From NCBI GenBank assembly GCA_015680685.1, contig MNCI01022504.1, forward strand, positions 288,481-352,480: a stretch of DNA of 64,000 nt, written 5' to 3'. The first letter of the stretch is position 1, and the number at the start of each line of letters is the position of its first letter. Positions 56,827 to 64,000 of the stretch are shown piece by piece. Both the position numbers and the translations under genes were made by a program. The notes beneath the pieces were generated by a model, which was given only the letters and a program-made list of their open reading frames with translations, was not told the DNA's origin and ran no database searches. Source of the stretch: Gnetum montanum (lineage: Eukaryota; Streptophyta; Gnetopsida; Gnetales; Gnetaceae).

Positions 56827-58710
56827 ATGTCTTCTTCTTCTAACAAAAGTAATTCACCACCTAGGGATCATACTAGAGACAGTTGGCGGCACCAAACACA
56901 TAACCAAAAACCACCAGTTCCTCAACAATACCGAGTGGTATATACCCATCCCAATGAGTATATACCAGATTTTACCTTTATCCTCCATCAAGATGAACAA
57001 CTATGTTGGAGAGATCTACAAGGTAACATAGTGTTACCCCCAGATCGTGCAGTCCCCAACATGCTCCTTCGTGCTCTTGCACAGATTAGCATGATGGAAT
57101 TATACGTTGAATACATTGCGAGTGATTATGACATAAGGGATTATCATCCTATAGTGGTGCAACGTCTAAGGGACTTGCAGAAGGAGAGCCACCATACATT
57201 GTTGAAGGGCAAAGGGGTCCTGCACGTCCTAAGTGAAATTGGAGATGGTGAACCACTTATAATGGGTTATCCATCAAATGATGTTCCCCCTCCTAATGAT
57301 AGTGAGGAGGTGGGGTATCAGAACCTACACTCCATAATACACAACCCTGGTTCTGATACCCATGAGCACCAAGTGTTCAATGAGGGAACACGAACACAAG
57401 ATAAGGACGAGCATTCTGATCGTCATCACAATCGGGGCCGTAGCCACCGAAGAGAAGGTAAGAAACATTGTCATGGCGATGGTTCTCCTTCTTCTTCCCC
57501 TTCATCACATCATTAACCCTCTCCTTCCACATTAGGATGTAGTCACCAAGAGCACAATGGTGAGGATAAGGGTAAGTGAAATGAGAGACCTCGATGAGAG
57601 AGTCGAGAGAGAGGATGAGGGTAGTCTAGAGAGTCTAGGAATGGTAGAAGGGAAAGTAGGGAACCACGTAGGCATCATAGACGTCATGAGAGAGATGATC
57701 ATGATGAACCCCTACTTGCCACCTGGAGTATGTTAGATATTACGGAGGCTGTGAGAATACCAACAAGGCATCAAGAAGATAGCTAGATCAAGAGACTAGA
57801 TATGAACAATATCCCACGGTTTGAGGGGGGATATAATGCTGATCCGCAAAATCACTTACACAGGTATTCCATGATGCCTGCGCCTTGCAAAACATAGAAA
57901 ATGAGTGGCAGAAATTAAAGTTGTTTCCTAGGACACTCATCAAGGAAGCAAAAAGCTGGTACCGGTCCTTAGAACCAGAGACCATTAGGAGATGGAGTAC
58001 GATGCTAGAATTTTTTAATGATAAATATCGAACGTACTCCAGAGTGTCCAACTTGCATAAACAGATCCAAGGATGGAAGCAGGGTAATCATGAACCCTTG
58101 GATGCTGCCATGGGTCAATATTATGCATTGTTACATCGTTGCCCAGGCCATGGTTATGCACAACGGGATCAACTCCGCCACCTCGTAGATGGGCTAAGGC
58201 ATGAAACTAGGAGAACCCTTGGGACTTATGCCCAAGGAAGACTATCTAAACTTAGATCCCATGAAATTCATAGATTGTTGGAGCAAGTAGCTAAGGAAGA
58301 AGGGGAGCTATGTAAAAGAGAAAGTGTGGAAGAGTATAATTGTGATCCTTCCCTTTGAAAGAGGGAAGTGAGATTCTGTGATGAAGAGGATGAGTCACCA
58401 CTCGAAGAGTTGGTGAATAGAAAAACCTTGCCACTTCAGAAGCTAACAATAGAAGTGGTGGCTAAGGTAGATAAAATATGGAGCTCCTTAGACAGTAAAA
58501 TTGAAACTATCCTGAAAATCGTAGAGGAATCTAAGGAGGAACGAAGTAGTGACCGCAATAAGAAAAAGTGCAGAGATTCAAACCCTGCACATAACAAGGG
58601 TAAGGGAAAAATGACAATCGTTGATAAGGTTGCAGATTCTGACAAGGACAATGATGGCGGATGTGAGATCTGCTAATATGACCATCCTAAGGGATGCTGC
58701 CCGATAATCT
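56827..58710 (+). pseudogene. Element D gag, mostly preserved but interrupted
   Basis: The first frame (56827-57516) is a clean 229 codons: MSSSSNKSNSPPRDH, PDFTFILHQDEQ, LQGNIVLPPDRA, and a Ser-rich end closed by TAA. The gag core continues at about 57735-58358 after frameshifts: NNIPRFEGGYNADPQNH, KLKLFPRTLIKEAKSWYRSL, and LDAAMGQYYALLHRCPGHGY. A coiled-coil-like tail (58368-58670: LVNRKTLPLQK, KIETILKIVEESKEE) leads to a zinc-knuckle remnant CEIC-stop-YDHPKGCC. It would form the virus-like particle of the element. Confidence 0.87.
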
Positions 58711-59349
58711 CACATCTACAAGAGTCTGGGGTGTATGCACTCAACCCGAGACTTAACCAATGGCAAGCACCCCGTCGGTTACCTTATCCCAAAGGTAACC
58801 CAAGGTAGTTCCACCAACCGTTAACGTACTATCCAAGTGGAACTCCGCCACAACCCATCGCGCAACACTAGTAGTGGTAATACCCATAGTCATGGGGGAT
58901 ACCACCACCTAGGCAACAATACCCTTACCGGCAACTAGATCCGTATGGCTACTATGTGCAGCAGTTGGTTTCTCCAAGTGACTCTATGGGTCACACAACC
59001 CCACAACGTCACTACCAAGTTCGGGAGTATTTTAGGACTCCTTCTCCTCTAGGAGACACACCACGGGCATACCATCCTCCGAACCCATCTGCCACTTTGG
59101 CACCATTAGTTCCAATACCACCCGCTCCAATAATGCAAGGGGAACTCCCCACTCAACCGTAGTAATGTAATGCTACGAGAGCTGTAAAACTTCAACTTGA
59201 AATTGGTTCTAACAATCGTATAAAGAAAATACCTTTCTTTAGAACCAAAAACCCAAACAAGCTCTCACAATCACAAGCGGTTGAGTCTACAACCACTCCT
59301 CCAATAGATAAGGCTTTGAGGATCCCTTCAAACTAACAACAAGGCACAA
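58711..59349 (+). pseudogene. Proline-rich gag-protease linker of element D
   Basis: Includes YHPPNPSATLAPLVPIPPAP and QGELPTQP at about 59070-59160, matching QGELPAQQEQ of element E at 63259. Stops interrupt it near 58800-58890 and 59160. Confidence 0.7.
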
Positions 59350-60080
59350 CACATACGGTTATGTTAACACATACTGTTACCGACTGGATCAAGGTGGGCC
59401 ACCTTCCCAAGAAATTCACTAATCTTGGAAGCCCCCTAATTTATCTCCAAGTCACTGGGAATGAACCTCATAAGGCTCTTCTTGACTTAGGTTTCGGAGT
59501 CAACTTAATATCACAAGAGATGTATAAAGCCTAGAACCTACCTCCACTCAAGAAGAGAAATATTCAACTAGAGCTGGCTGACCAGTCCATCACCATTCCC
59601 TTGGGATTGGCAGAGGACATCATTACCACTGTGTGTGGTTGGTCCTACCTAGCTGACTTCCTAGTGATTGAAGTCAACAGTGACAAAGGGGACTTCCCAA
59701 TTATAATGGGAAGGGCATGGTTGAGCACAATAGACACCTGCCTAGGAATCCGTGATCTTTCCTTGGAAATATCTAAGGTAAAAATTTATGGAAAGATAGA
59801 GAAGAATAAGGTTCCATGCATCACATACAGTGACTCAAAGGGTGATGACATGCAGGAACATTCACCATCTCCTGCATGTAACCAGTGTGCACTAGAGGAC
59901 AACATTCAAAGGTGCCTGTATGTAGCAACCACTCAACAAGAGAACATCCCGTGGTTGATTGCTAATCAAGAGAGCAACCCAATATGCATGGAACAAACTG
60001 GGGGAACAACCTACACCCACAGTGAGAGCATAGACACCTTGGAATATGAGCGTCGCCAACTTTTAACTTTTAACTTGAAA
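59350..60080 (+). pseudogene. Element D aspartic protease region
   Basis: NLGSPLIYLQVTGNEPHKAL leads to the active-site region, which reads LLDLGFGVNLI where E has LLDSGSTVNLI; the D-S/T-G signature is lost. A TAG follows at about 59533. The second half (59601-59820) is well kept: CGWSYLADFLVIEV and DFPIIMGRAWLSTIDTCLGI. At its end SIDTLEYERRQL resembles the protease-RT linker of C, and then RT is missing. Confidence 0.82.
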
Positions 60081-60109
60081 ACATCAATTGGGAGAAGTTG
60101 GACACTTCT

Positions 60110-62081
60110 ATGAAATTCCAACAAACACTCATTCTTTCAAATCTCTCCCTTGTAATTTAGTCATGAGGGAGATGGCCACCTATGTTGATCATTCGAGGCC
60201 CTCAGTTCTTTTTAAGTTTTTGTTTTACATGTTTTTGTCTTACACATTTTTGTTTTACAAATTCCTTTAACTTTTCTTATTTTTGTTTTACAACATCGTT
60301 CATACTTTTCCATTTCTTGTGTGTGTTATCCACCTTGTAAGTTTGTCACCAATAAGTATTCTTAATAATGATGGTATGAACTATTTTTATACTGATTGCT
60401 AATATTTGGTTTTTACTTTTAAGTTACGTTGTTGATACTATGGTATGGTTCTTTTGATATAGCAGGCAATGAGTCCACTTCATCCATACATCCACAATCT
60501 CTATGGTATCTCTTGGCTTGGAACTGTATAGTCTCTTTCCAAATAAGAACTATAACGAATTGGTGACTTGGCATTTCTCAAACTAAGGAGGACACAAGGA
60601 TTGAAAAGGGTGTGGCTTCAAGGGAACTTGATGTGTTTGTGTTGGCCATTCTTTTGGGTGCTTGAATGTTTTCTTCTTGAGTTTTCCTTCCCATTCTGAC
60701 ATTGCTCCATTATCGGGAAGCAGAGCAAATAAAAATAACAAATTCTTTGCATGGTGTGGTTCTCACATATAAACACATAAAACAAAAAAAACAAAAAAAA
60801 AACAAAAAAGAGAAAAAGAAAGTGAGAATTCAAAGCACACCCCTTAGACAAAATAATCCCTTGGGCTACAAGCACTAGTTATGGAACTAAAATAAACATG
60901 TTCCCACTAACTAAGGCCCTTCTTGCTTCCCATTCTCTCCTCCTTCATTACGTCGAAATGGTGGTGGCTCTTGGGTGAAGGCATTCTTGTTACTTCATGA
61001 GGATGGTTTGGTTGAATGCATTAATGCGAAGTCACTAGATGTGGTTTGTTTGAGGTCGGATTTGGAATGGTATCTACTAATTCAAATTAACCATGAAATA
61101 CACATGGGGTTGTACACCACCTTGTTCTTGGGATTCTATTCCATTATTTTCTCTCCATCCTTCTCTCCATTGTTCACCTCATTTCCGGTTGTATCATTAG
61201 TGTATATTTTGGTTGACGCATTGTTTTCTTTCTGGTAAATTCTTGTAGTTAAGACTTTAACTCTTGTTCCAAAGGACATTCCCAGAACCTATAGATTCTT
61301 TGAATGTGGGTTTGTTAGGGCATTAAGGGCATGAGCCTACTTTGGGGAGGATCCACTGGCATTCCTATTTGGGGCACCAGTTAATTTCTTTCCCTTAACA
61401 TTTTGCAATTAACTCTGTTTTTTTCATTTCCATCTTGACATCCCTTTTATTCGATATAGTTGTTTCTTTTTCTCCATCTTTCTTATTCTTTATTGTTTCT
61501 CCATTCTATCGCTATTAGAGGTTCGCTCTTAATCATGGGGGTCCAGACCCAAATTTTTTTGATTTTCTCCTAACCCCTACACCTTCGGTAGTCACCATGA
61601 ATATATCTCCAAACCTGTATCAGCCATACCACAACTCAGCCAATGGACCTTTTATCGAAGCAAGGTATCAACTACATTGTAATTCATTTACCCTTGCTAA
61701 TATAAGACTATATTGTGTGTGCATATGGCAATCATAAAACAATGGAGTGGATCTGGAGGGAACACTTGGAATGGACCCATGCTAAAGCAATTATGCAAGG
61801 AGCAAAATCGATGGCGCACTTATGGATAGACAACGAAAGGCGCAATCTTAGTGTTGGCAGCATCAAACTTCTTCTCTCTTTTCTCTTCTCTCTCAGTTGC
61901 CAAATAAGGTCTGATGTTAAATGTATAAGGTGTTCACCCTTGTTGTCATGAACGCCAGTTTTGTCTTGTCTTGTAATGATGATCCGTTCACATGTCATCC
62001 CATTCACCATTAGTTCCATTTGAGTAAATAATCCCATATCTTCCCAATATTTTGTAAGGAACTTGAGGACGAGTTTTTATT
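60110..62081 (+). other. Post-integrase non-coding tail of element D
   Basis: About 2 kb without a domain. It begins with AATTTAGTCATGAGGGAGAT, shared with C (about 33330 on the opposite strand), and includes the AGCACACCCCTTRGAC and GCCTACTWTGGGGAGGA blocks also seen at 32.3-32.6 kb. A long A/C-rich run lies at about 60780-60820. The conservation between copies suggests a packaging or 3' UTR role, but this is inference. Confidence 0.65.
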
Positions 62082-62095
62082 CAGTCATGGGGGTA
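62082..62095 (+). promoter_or_regulatory. Polypurine-like tract of element D
   Basis: CAGTCATGGGGGTA directly precedes the 3' LTR; it is identical to the string before the 3' LTR of A. Confidence 0.78.
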
Positions 62096-62358
62096 TGATG
62101 GGATGCAATATCGCTATGCACTGCCAAATCTATAAATAAGAGGCAGCTCTCCCTTGTTTCTCATCTAGGCCTAGAAAGTAGCTAAACTCTTGCAGTTTTT
62201 CCATTCCAGAGTTAGAGTAATTTCCTTGTGCCCGCAATAGGAGCTCCAAAGTGAACAGATCTTTATTCAAGCAAATATTGTACCTGAACACAAGTTTGTG
62301 TACGGAAATAAAGATGAACTTCTTGGATAAACCTTGTAGTGCATGGATTAAGCTACAT
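62096..62358 (+). repeat. 3' LTR of element D, truncated
   Basis: Starts TGATGGGATGC. The TATA box is CTATAAATAAGAGGC at about 62131. It matches 85-350 on the opposite strand, with an internal loss in the palindrome region. It stops abruptly after the TAGTGCATGGATTAAGCT block and is followed at once by RT sequence of element E. Confidence 0.88.
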
Positions 62359-63212
62359 TTGAGCAAGACCTAGACCACCTTGAGCAAGTGCTAAAATAAT
62401 GTGTTGAAACCAACTTGTAGCCTAATTAACAAAAAAGTCACTTAATTATCCAGGAGAACATTGTATTGGGCATAGAATATCATAAGTAGGAATTGAGGTA
62501 GACCTTGAGAAAATAAGGATCATTTAAGAAATAACTCATCAATCAAAAATTGTCAAAGATGTTTGATCATTTCTTGGACATACTAGCTACTATCGATAAT
62601 TCATAGAGAATTTCTCTAAGATCACAAAATTGCTGGTGGAGCTGACAAAGAAAGATGCTCCCTTTGTCTGGACCATGGAATGTGAAACAACATTCCAACA
62701 GCTAAAAGAGAAACTTGTTAAAACTCCAATTCTACAAGAACCTAACTAGTCCAAACCATTTCATATCATAACGAATGCATCAAATTATGCTTTGGAAGCC
62801 ATGGTTACGTAGTTAGATGATAAGAAACATTCATATTACATCCATTACGCTAGTCAAAGCATTGTGGGTGCACAATTGAACTACACCACCACAGAAAAAG
62901 AGTTGATGGCAGTGGTGTTTACTCTAGAAAAGTTCAGGCATTATGTGCTTGAATATAAGGTGTTTGTGTACATAGATCATAGTGCCATTTACTTCTTGAT
63001 GAAAAAGCCAACGGTGAGCCCTTATGTCATACGGTGGTTGGTGATCTTGCAAGAATTCAATCTTATGATGGTAGATCGAAAGGCCATTGAGAATGTGGTC
63101 GCTGATCACTTGTCTCAATTACGATGGGATGACAAAGAGGAAGAAAAACCCTTATCTGATATGTTTCCTACTAAACTCCTCTTTGCTAAGGTTATAACTG
63201 AATAATTGCCCA
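62359..63212 (+). pseudogene. Element E RT end and RNase H, broken
   Basis: It begins at the RT block that in C reads FEQALDQLEQVLQRCVETNL, then GHTxxYYR-like and KDAPF blocks with frame changes. RNase H is open from 62864: GAQLNYTTTEKELMAVVFTL and EKFRHYVLEYKVFVYIDHSA, with NVVADHLSQL at the end. It is Athila/Tat-like, close to A and C. It ends near the N at 63213. Confidence 0.83.
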
Positions 63213-63213
63213 N

Positions 63214-64000
63214 GCACATGCTCTTCCTCCACCCACACAACTACCACTTGCTCCACCTATGCAAGGTGAACTACCAGCTCAACAAGAACAACACAATGCT
63301 ATGAGGGTCATTAATCTAGAACCAATTTATCAATCAAATGGGTCAAATCCGCGATCAAAGAAAAGACCTTTCTTTCAATCCCATAGTCCACCTAAGCCCT
63401 CACATACACCCATAGTTGACAACCTTGCTTCTACATCTTCCTCTGTACCAAATACCTTCGAGTCCCCTTCAAACCAAAATTTGCTTAGGATCCATACCAT
63501 CATGCTTACTCATATTGTATTTGATTAGATCCATGTTGGAAACCTTCTTAGGAAATTAGCAAATCCCAGAAGTCCTCTAATTTATTTGCAAATTGCTGGG
63601 AATGAACCATGCAAGGCTCTTCTAGATTCAGGTTCTACTGTTAATTTAATTTTTCATGAGATGTACATCACATGGAACCTACCTCCTCTCAAGAAGAGAA
63701 ACATAAGATTAGAATTGGTAGACTAGTCCATCATTGTTCCATTGGAACTGGTAGAAGACATTGTGACCATTGTCTATGGGTGGTCTTATCCTGTTAATTT
63801 CCTAGTAATCAAAGTGAAGAACTACAAAGTGGATTTTCCAATCATCATGGGAATGGCATGGCTGAGCACCATTGATGCAAGAATGGGCATCAAAGCTCTT
63901 TCCTTGGAAATATCTAAAGAAAATGCATTCAGAAAGATCAAGAAGAAGAGAGTTCCATGCATTGCGTACAGCGATACATAGTGTAATTATGTGTAGAAAC
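63214..64000 (+). pseudogene. Element E gag end and protease
   Basis: A proline-rich linker (LPLAPPMQGELPAQQEQ) is followed by protease: KALLDSGSTVNLI keeps the active-site Asp-Ser-Gly (Asp at about 63624), and VDFPIIMGMAWLSTIDARMG matches D. TAG/TAA stops lie at about 63525 and 63723. In an intact element this precedes RT, yet here it follows RNase H across the N at 63213, so the join is probably wrong or the pieces come from two copies. Confidence 0.85.

Larger units (their letters stand above)
56245..62358 (+). mobile_element. Element D: Athila/Tat-like deletion derivative without RT or integrase
   Basis: It has a partial 5' LTR (56245-56684), the best tRNA-Asp primer site in the window, gag (56827-58710), protease (about 59350-60080), then an immediate switch at about 60080-60110 to the post-integrase tail (60110-62081), a polypurine-like tract and a truncated 3' LTR (62096-62358). 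RT, RNase H and integrase, which occupy about 2.5 kb in C, are absent. Its gag frame is better kept than in A, C or F, so it may be the youngest of the group or have stayed under selection longer. The LTR at 1-403 is its closest match here. Confidence 0.85.

Overview
This window looks like nuclear DNA from a seed plant with a large, repeat-rich genome. A gymnosperm such as a conifer is my best guess, at moderate confidence. The reasons are an AT-rich background, a housekeeping gene stretched over 12 kb by transposon-filled introns, nested Athila/Tat-like Ty3/gypsy elements with tRNA-Asp primer sites, a chromovirus, and decayed LINEs. It is a draft assembly: there is a 700-base N gap, five single-N joins, and at least one unmerged overlap.

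Layout. 1-403: truncated LTR on the minus strand. 404-2900: anonymous DNA with one minisatellite. About 3.5-14.06 kb: a decayed L1-type LINE on the plus strand, split by a nearly intact chromovirus (5971-11813) with 680-bp LTRs and a 5-bp target duplication. About 14.5-14.73 kb: a probable last exon of an unrecognised gene. 17047-29167: on the minus strand, a complete ten-exon PDCD2/TSR4-type MYND zinc-finger gene (422 codons, all introns GT-AG). Its introns hold a LINE relic, an LTR-like unit and several tandem duplications.

29701-47079: a long, nested Athila/Tat-like element ('A', plus strand). A solo LTR sits inside its 5' LTR, a second element ('C', minus strand) sits in its reverse-transcriptase region, and a long decayed extra ORF lies downstream of its integrase. 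47.6-49.7 kb: two unrelated LINE fragments on the minus strand. 49.7-53.4 kb: anonymous AT-rich DNA with simple repeats. 53371-55544: 5' LTR and gag of element 'F', ending in the gap. 56245-62358: element 'D', with gag and protease but no RT, RNase H or integrase. 62359-64000: pieces of element 'E', joined out of order at an N.

The only clearly functional host gene is the PDCD2/TSR4 homologue. Its family acts as a chaperone for ribosomal protein uS5. Almost everything else is retrotransposon sequence of different ages: the chromovirus is young (its LTRs differ at about 12 of 680 sites by eye), while the LINEs and Athila-like copies are riddled with stops, mostly TAG. The most interesting patterns are (1) U3 palindromes of the form arm8-GTAT-arm8 whose arm sequences differ between families while pairing is kept, (2) the extra post-integrase ORF of element A, and (3) complementary domain losses in elements C (no protease) and D (no RT-integrase).
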